A DNA stretch of 64,000 nt from contig NZ_CP133266.1 of NCBI RefSeq assembly GCF_030915485.1, positions 4,344,001 to 4,408,000 on the forward strand. Reading direction: 5' to 3'. The notes under the pieces were generated by a model that did not search any database, was not told the origin of the DNA, and was given only the letters and a program-made list of their open reading frames with translations. The DNA is from Neobacillus sp. PS3-40. GTDB lineage: Bacteria > Bacillota > Bacilli > Bacillales > Cytobacillaceae. A program made the position numbers and the translations under genes. Shown piece after piece: positions 46,943 through 55,262 of this stretch. Each line of letters begins with the position of its first letter. Positions within the stretch are counted from its first letter, which is position 1.

Positions 46943-48187
46943 TTATTTTTCAGTAGAATCAATTACTTTTTTTATAATGGAAGCGTAATTCTCTTTTAAC
47001 TCCTCCGTTGAAATTGAATGTGATGTGCAAAGATAGCGAACATAGTCATTATCATAACGAAGCGAAGAAGAATAATTTCGCTTAAGAAAATTTTCTGCAC
47101 TTTCATAAGAATCGAAATGCATATCTATTTTTTTCCCAATATGAATCACTTCGTATGTATCATTTTCCAGTGGCCGAATATAAGAGATATCTCCCTTCCT
47201 GTTTTCATAACAGGTTCCATATGTTGCCCCTTTAACATTGATCTCATTCTTTTCTGGGTCAAGTTTGATAGGTGGCAAGTTAAATACGCTCACAACGAAA
47301 TTTTCGAATGCTTCTTGGGTTAGTTCACTGCCTGATGCTTTAGGATGTCCGCCTCCTCCGAAACGAGTAGCAAATTCTGATACATCTACATGATCATGAA
47401 TTGTCCGGAATCCTACCTTTTTTCCACCTGTATTAAGCAAAACGATCATATCTAGATGTGGATTGAGTGTATTTAAGGCATTGCCGAGTTCGGATAAATA
47501 CTGTTCCGCATGGACAATTCCGATACAATATTCCTTTATAAAGGTTTGCACAATTTGTCTATTTTTCGAATGAATATACCGTTCAATTTTGCGATCTTCT
47601 ATGTCCAAGAGAAAGTTTTCTGTTTCGTTTAAGGAGAAAGAATCAGGGTTTTCACGGAGCCTTTTTAACATGTCTTTCTCAAACTGTTCTCGATTCAAAA
47701 TATAAAATAAGTCATTTAGCCGTTTTGCAGTAACATTATTGTTTTCAAACCATTCCCACGTGTCGTATTGGCGAACAAGCTCAATAAATTCTTCTAGGCC
47801 TTTACTCCTTTGAATTTTATTGTTCTTTACAAGATAATCATAAAATAATGAAGTAGCACAGGTTTTTTTGCCGTCTTCATATACAGGCTCAACCAAACCC
47901 CACTTATAATTGTTAAAATGCATGGCCGTTACATGATGGTCAATCATTCTAATATGCCGTCCATTTTTAAACCGTTTTTCGAGCTTTTTTTCGACAGACT
48001 CATTTACTGCAAGGTCAGTAATATATGTTTCAGTATCGTTATTTTCCGTATTCTCAATAAATTTTTCAACAAGCTGGTTTAAAATTCGATAGGAACAGTA
48101 AGATACATTTGCCTCTTCTTCAAAGGCAAGCTTTGCGACCAAGCTGCAACCAAGACCATCAAGATCTATATCTGTAAAAAGTTTCAT
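46943..48187 (-). CDS. nrnB: DHH-family oligoribonuclease NrnB
   Basis: 414 residues. The DHH domain has FTDIDLDGLGC, ITDLAVNES and MIDHHVTAMHFN; the DHHA1 domain has FATRFGGGGHPKASG. Overall it closely follows B. subtilis NrnB/YngD (about 399), including VRQYDTWEW and VGFRTIHDHVDVSE. It degrades very short RNAs (nanoRNA) and possibly linear dinucleotides to mononucleotides. The start at 48187 has GGTGATT upstream and aligns with the family N-terminus; a further ATG lies at 48202. Runs in the same direction as the phosphoesterase gene upstream. Confidence 0.95.
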   Translation of the reverse strand: MKLFTDIDLDGLGCSLVAKLAFEEEANVSYCSYRILNQLVEKFIENTENNDTETYITDLAVNESVEKKLEKRFKNGRHIRMIDHHVTAMHFNNYKWGLVEPVYEDGKKTCATSLFYDYLVKNNKIQRSKGLEEFIELVRQYDTWEWFENNNVTAKRLNDLFYILNREQFEKDMLKRLRENPDSFSLNETENFLLDIEDRKIERYIHSKNRQIVQTFIKEYCIGIVHAEQYLSELGNALNTLNPHLDMIVLLNTGGKKVGFRTIHDHVDVSEFATRFGGGGHPKASGSELTQEAFENFVVSVFNLPPIKLDPEKNEINVKGATYGTCYENRKGDISYIRPLENDTYEVIHIGKKIDMHFDSYESAENFLKRNYSSSLRYDNDYVRYLCTSHSISTEELKENYASIIKKVIDSTEK

Positions 48188-48309
48188 CCAGTGAATCACC
48201 ATCCAAATTTAAAATTAAGTTCATTTCATAAATGTTATTTTGAACGGAGGGGAGGTTCTTATCCAAAAAACAAATATGCGTATAAAACGTCATCAACTTT
48301 TCTTGCAAA

Positions 48310-49047
48310 TTACATATAGTTTAAATGTTGGTTGCCATGGAAAATATTCAAAATATAATCAGAATCAGGCACATTCAGACGTTTATATCCTAGTAAAAAA
48401 TCCTTGTTATCATATGGTACTTCTTCAAAGCTCACACTCATATCTCCGTTTTCCCCAACAGTTATTATAGCATAAGGTGCAAAAGGCTTATGATAACAAC
48501 CTAAAGAACTTGGGTTTAAGTATAGTCGTTCCTTGGACTTGAAGTGATGGATGACATGATGATGGCCAAAACAAATAACATCTGCATCTGATGTTCTGTA
48601 ATGGCTATCAAGCTTCTCTTCAGTTGGTTCTTTATCTACTTTAATAAATTCATTGTGATCGTTCAAATGATAATGGGTAAAAATAAATCTTTTTCGATTG
48701 TAAATAGAAGATAATTCAGCTGGAATTTCCACTAAATAGCGAATATATTTATGGTCAATCCGTTCTGCGATCCATTTATGATGTTCTCTTTCTGTGCCTT
48801 TACTGTACGGAACCCTACCTGCAAGTATGTCTAAGATTGCTTCATCGTGGTTCCCCATAACAAAGGATACGTCCGTGCGGGAAAAAAGAAGTTCAAGGAC
48901 TTCATTTGTTTCATACCCAATCCCAATTAAATCACCTAAACAATAAATATGTTCTATATTGTTTTCTTCGTCAATACTATTCAACACTGCTTGCAATGCA
49001 GAATGATTACCATGGATATCAGATAGAACGGCTATTTTTTTCTCCAT
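48310..49047 (-). CDS. Calcineurin-like metallophosphoesterase
   Basis: 245 residues with the ordered metal motifs of the calcineurin superfamily: LSDIHGNHSALQAVL, LGDLIGIG, VMGNHDEAI, IFTHYHL and GHHHVIHHF. It is of the YfcE/diadenosine-polyphosphatase-like group with a longer middle region. The start at 49047 (MEKKIAVL) has AGGTGGAGAG upstream; GTG at 49062 is less likely. It probably hydrolyses phosphodiesters or phosphoproteins; substrate unknown. Possibly in an operon with nrnB downstream (122-base gap). Confidence 0.92.
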   Translation of the reverse strand: MEKKIAVLSDIHGNHSALQAVLNSIDEENNIEHIYCLGDLIGIGYETNEVLELLFSRTDVSFVMGNHDEAILDILAGRVPYSKGTEREHHKWIAERIDHKYIRYLVEIPAELSSIYNRKRFIFTHYHLNDHNEFIKVDKEPTEEKLDSHYRTSDADVICFGHHHVIHHFKSKERLYLNPSSLGCYHKPFAPYAIITVGENGDMSVSFEEVPYDNKDFLLGYKRLNVPDSDYILNIFHGNQHLNYM

Positions 49048-49248
49048 GCCAACACTCTCCACCTTTTGGATAATACCGTTATTTTATCTTCTTTGGTAAA
49101 AATAATGCAAAAACTTATTTCGTATTAGCTGAAAACTAGTTAAGATTAAGTAGAAATTGATAAAAAAAACTCACCCATTCTATAGTGGCTTTTGAATGAA
49201 ATAAAATAAAAATCAAATGGCGAACAGTTACATAGACTGATCGCTATA

Positions 49249-50214
49249 TCAAAACTTCTCTACGTCTTGTTCTAATTGAGTTAAAAAATTGTCAAGATTT
49301 TTTTTATTAATCCAATGAGTACCCCAAACATCATCATTTTTTAATAAGGTGCCTAGAAGCCATATTCTTCTTAAAGTAACAAATTTTAATAATACGTTTA
49401 GGTTATCATTGCTAATACTCTTTTGACTCAGATAACCATTTAAAAACTCATCCCAACATTGATTTTCTACATTTGAATAGTTTTGCTTCAAATTCCACCA
49501 AAATACAGCGATATCATAGGAACGATAGCCAATACTACAACAATCAAAATCGAAAGCCTCTATTTTTTGTTCCATCAAATGCATATTAAAATTATGAAAG
49601 TCACCGTGACAAAAACCATATTCAAGATTTTTGCCTACTATATCAAATTTAATGTTAGTTATAATCTGATTTAAAAAAGAATCTTTACTATTTTTCATAA
49701 ATTTTTGTAACGTTGGTGTTATTAAAGACATTGGTTCATCTACTAAGTGGAGGAAGTTTAATTCAAAATTCCTTTTATGATTTGTTATAAAGGAATCACT
49801 TGCTTCATGGATATTACCCAAAGCTTTTCCTATAAGGTAGCAATTTTCTTTATTAATTTCGGGTCTATCGCCTTTTGTAAACGTAAATAACACCCCATAT
49901 CTAGTCCCTTCAGGTGTATAAATTTCAGATAACCATTTCCCGTCCTTTCGTTTAATTGGAATAGAAACTCTGCACCCATATTCAGATAAGTGCTTAATTG
50001 CATCTAGCTCATACAATATATCTGTTTTTTCTCTCCAACCTTTTCTATAAATGCGAAAAATATATTTGTTACTTTCTGTAAACACTGAATAGGTATCATT
50101 TAATCCTCTTGTTAAAAATTCACATTTAATAATTGTTCCAATCTCATATGAATTTACAAGAAATTCTACTGAACTATTAGTTAATAATGAATTTCTTACG
50201 TGTATTGTTTTCAA
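49249..50214 (-). CDS. Phosphotransferase of the APH/SrkA-like kinase family
   Basis: 321 residues. The kinase-like fold has CHGDFHNFNMHL (catalytic loop) and IEAFDFDCCSIGYRSYDIAV (metal-binding region with a second conserved Asp), typical of SrkA/homoserine-kinase-like and APH proteins. The N-terminal nucleotide-binding part (FLTRGLNDTYSVFTESNKYI) matches. TTG start with GGAGG upstream. Substrate unknown; homology to stress-response or metabolite kinases rather than drug-modifying enzymes is likely. Confidence 0.88.
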   Translation of the reverse strand: MKTIHVRNSLLTNSSVEFLVNSYEIGTIIKCEFLTRGLNDTYSVFTESNKYIFRIYRKGWREKTDILYELDAIKHLSEYGCRVSIPIKRKDGKWLSEIYTPEGTRYGVLFTFTKGDRPEINKENCYLIGKALGNIHEASDSFITNHKRNFELNFLHLVDEPMSLITPTLQKFMKNSKDSFLNQIITNIKFDIVGKNLEYGFCHGDFHNFNMHLMEQKIEAFDFDCCSIGYRSYDIAVFWWNLKQNYSNVENQCWDEFLNGYLSQKSISNDNLNVLLKFVTLRRIWLLGTLLKNDDVWGTHWINKKNLDNFLTQLEQDVEKF

Positions 50215-50423
50215 CCTTTTCCTCCAATCAAGTATTGCTGTTAATACATAAATTTACTATTCTATAGTGAATAACTTTTAACCTTTTTTGAGTTCATTTT
50301 TTAACAATCCCGCAAAGTAAGTGGAATGAAGTTCTTTAAAAAACATTACCATATTTCCTCTAAAGAAAAAGAAATATAATTCTTCTATATAGGCTAATAA
50401 CTATTCATCTTTTTAATAGGTCA

Positions 50424-50432
50424 CATACACTA
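50424..50432 (+). promoter_or_regulatory. Sigma-K-like -10 element of the repeat protein gene
   Basis: CATACACTA fits the sigma-K -10 consensus CATAnnnTA, 32 bases before the start codon. A convincing -35 (AC) at the right distance was not found, so this is weak. Confidence 0.3.
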
Positions 50433-50464
50433 CCTCTGTAATGAAACTGAGGAGGAGATATATA

Positions 50465-51022
50465 ATGACAACACAATTCTTAGGTGGATCGGGTTACAGT
50501 GGATTCCCAGGACATGATGGAATGAGTTATGGAGGATTTCCAGGACAGGGCGGAATGATGGGTATGGGTGGATTCCCGGGTCAGAGCGGAATGATGGGCA
50601 TGGGTGGATTTCCAGGCCAAAGCGGAATGATGGGTATGGGTGGATTTCCAGGCCAAAGCGGAATGATGGGCATGGGTGGATTTCCAGGCCAAAGCGGAAT
50701 GATGGGCATGGGTGGATTTCCAGGCCAAAGCGGAATGATGGGCATGGGAGGATTTCCTGGTCAGAGCGGAATGATGGGCATGGGAGGATTTCCTGGTCAG
50801 AGCGGAATGATGGGCATGGGAGGATTTCCTGGTCAGAGTGGAATGATGGGCATGGGTGGATTTCCAGGACATAGCGGAATGGGTATGGGAGGATTCCCAG
50901 GACATAGCGGAATGGGTATGGGAGGATTCCCAGGACATGGCGGAATGGGTATGGGAGGATTCCCAGGACAGAGTGGAATGGGTATGGGAGGATTTCCAAG
51001 GCAAAGCGAAATGGGTTTTTAG
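50465..51022 (+). CDS. Gly/Met/Phe-rich tandem-repeat protein (coat-like)
   Basis: 185 residues, nearly all repeats: nine units of GFPGQSGMMGMG (12 residues; the first has QGG) then four 11-residue units of GFPGHSGMGMG type and a final diverged unit ending PRQSEMGF. ATG 50465 follows GAGGAGG. No signal peptide, Cys or charged residues to speak of. The composition recalls spore-coat or exosporium proteins and the upstream element looks sigma-K-like, so a structural spore role is a reasonable guess. Codon subtypes among the units (CCAGGCCAAAGC versus CCTGGTCAGAGC) show recent local duplication. Confidence 0.9.
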   Translation: MTTQFLGGSGYSGFPGHDGMSYGGFPGQGGMMGMGGFPGQSGMMGMGGFPGQSGMMGMGGFPGQSGMMGMGGFPGQSGMMGMGGFPGQSGMMGMGGFPGQSGMMGMGGFPGQSGMMGMGGFPGQSGMMGMGGFPGHSGMGMGGFPGHSGMGMGGFPGHGGMGMGGFPGQSGMGMGGFPRQSEMGF

Positions 51023-51191
51023 GCGAAACTCTAACTATTCAGGATTTTACACAAGCCTGTAATAGTGATAAACAAATGCTCTATTACTGATAATGTATTC
51101 AGATATATTTTTCACTTCGATTAAATAAACTGATTCACTTTTGCGCAGCACCACCCATTTCTTTATTCAAAAATTCAAATAAATAGAAACG

Positions 51192-51225
51192 ACCCCGGAG
51201 AATATGATTTCTTCCGGGGTTTTTC
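51192..51225 (+). terminator. Terminator downstream of the repeat protein
   Basis: ACCCCGG (51192-51198) pairs with CCGGGGT (51214-51220), followed by TTTTT. It lies 170 bases after the stop; the stretch 51023-51429 holds no gene. Confidence 0.88.
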
Positions 51226-51429
51226 ATTAGTTTGGGAAATTGTTTTTGGGCAACTCTAAAATCTTATGATTTATTAAACAAAAAGGGAAAAAACGAAAAT
51301 AAACAGTCTAAATTTTTGTATTATCTTTCAATTGCGTCTATTTAAAGAATGCTTATATGAAGCATGATTCATAGCCATAATAATTATAACATCCAAAATT
51401 AACTTAACTAAACAGGGAGGTATATGGGT

Positions 51430-51579
51430 ATGCCTAATAAATTCATTGAGAATTTAAAGAATTTACAGTATCGAAATACATCAAAGGAAATAGATATAAA
51501 TGAATTCGAGCGGTTAGAATCAAAACACACAAGGGTTCGCCATGATGAAGATCTTCGAGAAAATATTCGTGTACATTAG
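51430..51579 (+). CDS. 49-residue charged protein
   Basis: ATG 51430 lies nine bases after GGGAGG (51415-51420); an in-frame ATG at 51424 is too close to the site. The product starts MPNKFIENLKNLQYRNTSKE and is highly charged and probably helical, ending RHDEDLRENIRVH. A good ribosome site and biased composition make it likely real. No family recognised. Confidence 0.65.
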   Translation: MPNKFIENLKNLQYRNTSKEIDINEFERLESKHTRVRHDEDLRENIRVH

Positions 51580-51736
51580 AAATTATGATTTACGGAACCC
51601 ATTCTTCCAGTGCAGTAAACAATTTTCGCAAAAACAATATTTGTATAAAAGGCAAATGGATAACAAAATTTTTAGTAACTAAAATGTAAAATAAAAAAGT
51701 TACAAAAAATGCCTTATGAACGACGTTTTCCTTGGA

Positions 51737-51785
51737 GTTCAACCGGGTTTGGTCGTTCATGGCATTCACGAACGATATTTCCCTT
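51737..51785 (-). repeat. Diverged single copy of the 52-bp hairpin repeat
   Basis: GTTCAACCGGGTTTGGTCG (51737-51755) continues TTCATGGCATTCACGAACGA. Read against the reverse complement of an array unit (CTCAACCTAGTTTGGTCC, TTCATTGCCTTGATGAAGGA) it is the same element. The stem pair that is C-G in the array is G-C here, so pairing is kept (TCGTTC with GAACGA). It is surrounded by other GC-richer sequence (51780-51800). Confidence 0.6.
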
Positions 51786-51799
51786 CCTTTCGAGGGGGG

Positions 51800-52049
51800 C
51801 ATTAGCCAACCACGTTTCCGCATAACTATTTTTTAACGTTGCCCCGAATGTTTTCCACTCTGAATAAAATTCTAGCCACATTATGCCAACATCATTACGA
51901 ACTGTTTCAGCTTGTCCTTATGCACATTCTTGCAAACTTAAAACTAATTTTAGAGCAATACCGTTAGTAATCTCACTATCCGTGCACTCGACACCTAAAG
52001 GAATTTCACTCTGGAGAGACTTCGGCTTGGTCAAAGTTACATCATGCAT
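51800..52049 (-). pseudogene. Small gene remnant with one internal stop
   Basis: On the minus strand an ATG at 52049 with AGAGGT upstream opens a 43-codon frame (MHDVTLTKPKSLQSEIPLGV...) that stops at TAA 51920-51918. The same frame then continues open for about 40 codons (GQAETVRNDVGIMWLEFYSE) into the diverged repeat. It suggests a broken gene, not one I can identify. The rest of 51580-52412 has nothing else. Confidence 0.35.
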
Positions 52050-52412
52050 TTTTATACCTCTATATCAATACTCTTCAAAAGAAATAGAATATTTAATGTT
52101 TTAAGACTTTTTTAATAGGATGGAATAAAAGCTACATTCATACGCAAAGCGAAACAGAATCAGATACAAATAGGAAGAATGGATGTATGATAGAATTTAT
52201 GGAATTTAATTTTTGTTGAGGATTATCATTAAATTTAGGATAATAGTGATGAAGTACGCTTTGCAGAGGGGAAAAATGAGGCTAGAGCTTTACTTTGTTA
52301 CAATACATTAATTTTGCCTATTGGATAAATATGGTTATATCAAATAGAAGTAAGTTAAAAAACCACTTGAGTGGCAAAATATGAAATTTTGGTTATGAAA
52401 AGAGGAAAAAAT

Positions 52413-53480
52413 ATGAATAAAGAGTCTATATATGGATTTACAAAAGATCAATTGGAAGAATGGTTGATGGAGAATGGCCATAAAAAATCGAGGGCAGCAC
52501 AAGTTTGGGATTGGCTCTATCGGAAGCGAGTAACAGATTTTAGTGAGATGACGGATGTAAATCAAGAGTGTATTCAATTACTTAAAGAGAACTTTATCAT
52601 CCAAACCTTACAACAGCATATAAAGCAAGAATCAGCAGATGGAACGATTAAGTTTTTATTTAAATTGCATGATGGCCATTTAATTGAAACAGTTTTGATG
52701 AGGCATAAATATGGCAGCTCTGTTTGTGTCACTACACAAGTAGGCTGTAACATCGGTTGCAGTTTTTGTGCAAGTGGTTTATTAGCGAAAAGCCGAGATT
52801 TATCCAGTGGGGAAATTGTTGAGCAGATTATGAATGTTCAGCTTCATTTGGATAAAATCGGACAAGGGGAAATCGTAAGTCATATTGTTGTGATGGGGAT
52901 TGGTGAACCATTCGATAATTTTGTAAATCTGCTTAACTTTCTAAATGTAATCATCGATCATAAAGGACTTGCTATTGCAGCTAGACGAATTACTGTATCG
53001 ACTAGCGGGCTCGCTGACAAGATTTATGAATTCACAGATACTAAGATGCAGGTTAACTTGGCGATCTCATTTCATGCGCCAAATAATGAACTGCGAAGTC
53101 GTATTATGAAAATAAATAATGCTATTCCAATTGAAAAACTATTGAAGTCAATGGAATATTATATTGAAAAAACCAATCGTCGGATAACGATTGAATATAT
53201 TTTGTTGAAGGATGTAAATGATCATAAGGAAGAAGCAACAGAGCTTGCTGATCTTCTTGGACACCTAAAACATCAACTCTATGTGAATTTAATTCCATAT
53301 AATCCAGTGGACGAACATAGTCAATATCAAAGAAGTGAACAGGAATCGGTGCTAGCGTTTTATGATACATTGAAAAAAAGAGGGATTAATTGCAAAATTC
53401 GCCAGGAACACGGGACAGATATTGATGCTGCATGCGGGCAGTTAAGAAGTAAACAAATGAAAAAAGAAAAAGTTCAATAG
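52413..53480 (+). CDS. rlmN: RlmN-type 23S rRNA A2503 methyltransferase, probable paralogue
   Basis: 355 residues. A radical-SAM enzyme that forms 2-methyladenosine at A2503 of 23S rRNA (and A37 of some tRNAs). The 4Fe-4S motif is CNIGCSFC, the mechanistic C-terminal Cys lies in DIDAACGQL, and GIGEPFDNF and [13 protein letters not shown] are family blocks. It is closer to RlmN ([18 protein letters not shown]) than to Cfr. ATG 52413 follows AGAGG. Bacillus normally carries rlmN in the rsmB-prpC-prkC cluster, so this lone copy, co-transcribed with a VOC gene, is probably a second, divergent one. Confidence 0.92.
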   Translation: MNKESIYGFTKDQLEEWLMENGHKKSRAAQVWDWLYRKRVTDFSEMTDVNQECIQLLKENFIIQTLQQHIKQESADGTIKFLFKLHDGHLIETVLMRHKYGSSVCVTTQVGCNIGCSFCASGLLAKSRDLSSGEIVEQIMNVQLHLDKIGQGEIVSHIVVMGIGEPFDNFVNLLNFLNVIIDHKGLAIAARRITVSTSGLADKIYEFTDTKMQVNLAISFHAPNNELRSRIMKINNAIPIEKLLKSMEYYIEKTNRRITIEYILLKDVNDHKEEATELADLLGHLKHQLYVNLIPYNPVDEHSQYQRSEQESVLAFYDTLKKRGINCKIRQEHGTDIDAACGQLRSKQMKKEKVQ

Positions 53481-53492
53481 GAGAAAAAAACG

Positions 53493-53864
53493 ATGAAAAG
53501 TATTATTCCAAATATATTTATTGAAAATTGTAAGGAAAACCTTGATTACTATAAAAATATTTTTGGCGGTGAGATAAAAAATATTATTCCTCACCAAGAT
53601 TCTCCTGAAAAACTCATGCATGCTGAATTGCACATCAACCAACAATGTGTACTCTTCTTTGGCGACCTGTTAGAGCAGTCACAGTCGGACGTCAATATGC
53701 ATATCTTTTTGATGCTTGATACCGAAGAAGAAATCCAAAAGATATATGATGCATTGAATGAGAATGCGAAGAATGTTCTAATCGAGCTACAAAAATCATT
53801 TTGGGGCTCATTGCATGCTGTCTTGATGGATAAAAATGGTATTATATGGGATTTAGATAAATAA
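53493..53864 (+). CDS. VOC-superfamily protein, PhnB type
   Basis: 123 residues: IPNIFIENCKENLDYYKNIF, AELHINQQCVLFFGD and a C-terminal GSLHAVLMDKNGIIWDLD match PhnB/YjdN-like VOC proteins. It starts 12 bases after the rlmN-type gene, with AGGAG, so they form an operon. The sequence resembles the VOC protein at 39714 only at family level. Activity unknown. Confidence 0.87.
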   Translation: MKSIIPNIFIENCKENLDYYKNIFGGEIKNIIPHQDSPEKLMHAELHINQQCVLFFGDLLEQSQSDVNMHIFLMLDTEEEIQKIYDALNENAKNVLIELQKSFWGSLHAVLMDKNGIIWDLDK

Positions 53865-53875
53865 TATATAATAAA

Positions 53876-54088
53876 AACTTAGTTAGCTCCGGCGATAAAC
53901 TAGTTGCACTTATCGATTTGAGTCCTGAATATTTAACAACGATAGTTACTTACTTTAGTTCATTAACAAAGATAAACTTTCTTGTAAGCTCAAATGAAAC
54001 GTCTAATCAAATTGATAACGGGTTCAGATCAGGAGTACAAAAGCTTAATTGGCATTTCAATTTTTGGTTCAAATCGCATATGATTTGA
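53876..54088 (+). pseudogene. Coding-like remnant without start
   Basis: A frame of about 70 codons is open (LVSSGDKLVALIDLSPEYLT, then TIVTYFSSLTKINFLVSSNE) but has no start codon or ribosome site, and its stop lies within the terminator hairpin at 54066. It may be a decayed gene end. Confidence 0.22.
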
Positions 54089-54098
54089 ACCTTTTATT
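54066..54098 (+). terminator. Terminator of the rlmN-VOC operon
   Basis: GGTTCAAATC (54066-54075) pairs with GATTTGAACC (54082-54091), followed by TTTTA and more Ts. Confidence 0.9.
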
Positions 54099-54185
54099 TT
54101 TGTTGATTTGATAAGGTTTATCGGTAATTGACATATAAATTAGTATGCTAAAAAAGGTTCCAAAAATAGTGAGAAAATTCATGTC

Positions 54186-54223
54186 AAAAAAGTCATCCTA
54201 CAATAAGGAGGATGACTTTTTTT
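54186..54223 (+). terminator. Leader terminator before the alpha/beta hydrolase
   Basis: AGTCATCC (54191-54198) pairs with GGATGACT (54210-54217), with A5 before and T7 after. It lies 54 bases before the start at 54277 and inside the upstream extension of that frame, so it may be an attenuator or the end of a short leader transcript. Confidence 0.75.
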
Positions 54224-54276
54224 ATAAAGAATTGGTAAGTTATGTTAAAATATTTATAAAAGGAGCGGAGGGGAAA

Positions 54277-54930
54277 ATGGTGAATGTTAGTAAAAAGGGG
54301 ATACAAACAATAGACAAAGCAATTAGTTATACACATAAAGAAATAGGTTCCAAAACTATTTGCTTTATGTTTTCTGGTTCAGGTTACAATTACGATAAAC
54401 CCCTGTTTTATTATTCGACAATGGTAATGCTCCAAAACAAAATCGATATTGTCCATATCCATTACACTTATGATGAACAAACAATGAAAAAAACCATTGA
54501 AGAAATTACCAAAATAATGATGGATGATATTAATCCTGTGATATTGGAGGTTTTAAAAAATGGTAAATACAACGATACAATTTTTTTAGGCAAATCACTC
54601 GGAACAATTCCAATTGCAAATGATCTAATGAAGAGAGATGAATTCTTAAAATCAAAAATGATTTTACTTACCCCGCTATTGAGGTTCGATTCGATATTTG
54701 ACTCAATCTTTAATAGTCAACATCAAGGGCTATTAGTTATCGGGGATAAAGACCATCATTACAATTTGAATCAAATTAACCAATTAAGTAACTCGAATTT
54801 AAAGATTGATGTCGTCCAAAACGCAAATCATTCCTTAGATATTGGAGAACTTCAAACAACAAATTCAATTTTAGTTTTATCAAAAATAATGGAAAGACTC
54901 CAAGAAACTATCAGTTCAAATTTGCCATAA
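54277..54930 (+). CDS. Alpha/beta-hydrolase-fold protein
   Basis: 217 residues. Short alpha/beta hydrolase with oxyanion-side FMFSGSGYNYDKPLFYYS, nucleophile elbow FLGKSLGTIPIAND (Ser in GKSLG), an acidic residue in VIGDKDHHYN and the catalytic His in NANHSLDIG. ATG 54277 is chosen because GGAG sites (54260-54271) precede it; the frame runs back to 54145 through a strong terminator. Probably an esterase or acyl hydrolase; substrate unknown. Confidence 0.8.
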   Translation: MVNVSKKGIQTIDKAISYTHKEIGSKTICFMFSGSGYNYDKPLFYYSTMVMLQNKIDIVHIHYTYDEQTMKKTIEEITKIMMDDINPVILEVLKNGKYNDTIFLGKSLGTIPIANDLMKRDEFLKSKMILLTPLLRFDSIFDSIFNSQHQGLLVIGDKDHHYNLNQINQLSNSNLKIDVVQNANHSLDIGELQTTNSILVLSKIMERLQETISSNLP

Positions 54931-54990
54931 ACTGATGTTATCAATAATTCACCAATTAGGGTGCTAATTTAATTGCTAAAATAAATACAA

Positions 54991-55016
54991 AAGAGGTGCT
55001 TGTTGCACCTCTTTTT
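54991..55016 (+). terminator. Terminator upstream of the BMC operon
   Basis: AGAGGTGC (54992-54999) pairs with GCACCTCT (55005-55012), followed by TTTTT. It insulates the BMC operon from the hydrolase gene. Confidence 0.92.
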
Positions 55017-55176
55017 ATATAGTTAATTTTAATTTTCTACTTTAAAACTGAATCCGTTATCAAATTGATTAGGCGTTTTTCTTTTGTTAACTCCATTCAA
55101 ATTGGGGGCCATTTAGTATGTATTGCCCTTTTTGTTTTCTATGTATTACTAACATTTGCAATAGTTAAAATTATTA

Positions 55177-55204
55177 TTGACAGAAAATTTTGAGGAGTTA
55201 TACT
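55177..55204 (+). promoter_or_regulatory. Promoter of the BMC operon
   Basis: TTGACA (55177-55182), a 16-base spacer and TATACT (55199-55204), 59 bases before deoR. A partly symmetrical AACAAATGTTCATA follows at about 55209-55224 and could be part of an autoregulatory site for the SorC-type regulator. Confidence 0.7.
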
Positions 55205-55262
55205 ATACTTAACAAATGTTCATATCTATTTTAACATAATTTCAAATTAAGGTGAATCTGAC

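Noticed and set aside
48240-48470. 76-residue plus-strand frame between nrnB and the phosphoesterase gene
   Set aside because: It lies mostly antisense to the phosphoesterase C-terminus and has no coding character.
50430-51004. Two long antisense frames (189 and 174 residues) across the repeat protein gene, with Pro/Cys/His-rich repeats
   Set aside because: The sense 33-36-bp repeats keep all frames open. The antisense frames have no suitable ribosome site and their composition is the mirror of the sense repeat.
51590-51823. Minus-strand 77-residue frame
   Set aside because: It crosses the diverged hairpin repeat and has no ribosome site. The more plausible broken frame is the one from 52049.
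52413-53480. Cfr-type resistance methyltransferase
   Set aside because: Motifs around the iron-sulfur cluster and the whole N-terminus follow RlmN, not Cfr.
53880-53925. 13-base identity (TAGTTGCACTTAT) with the region at 15870, taken at first as a dispersed repeat
   Set aside because: A single 13-base match is expected by chance in 64 kb and the flanks do not align.
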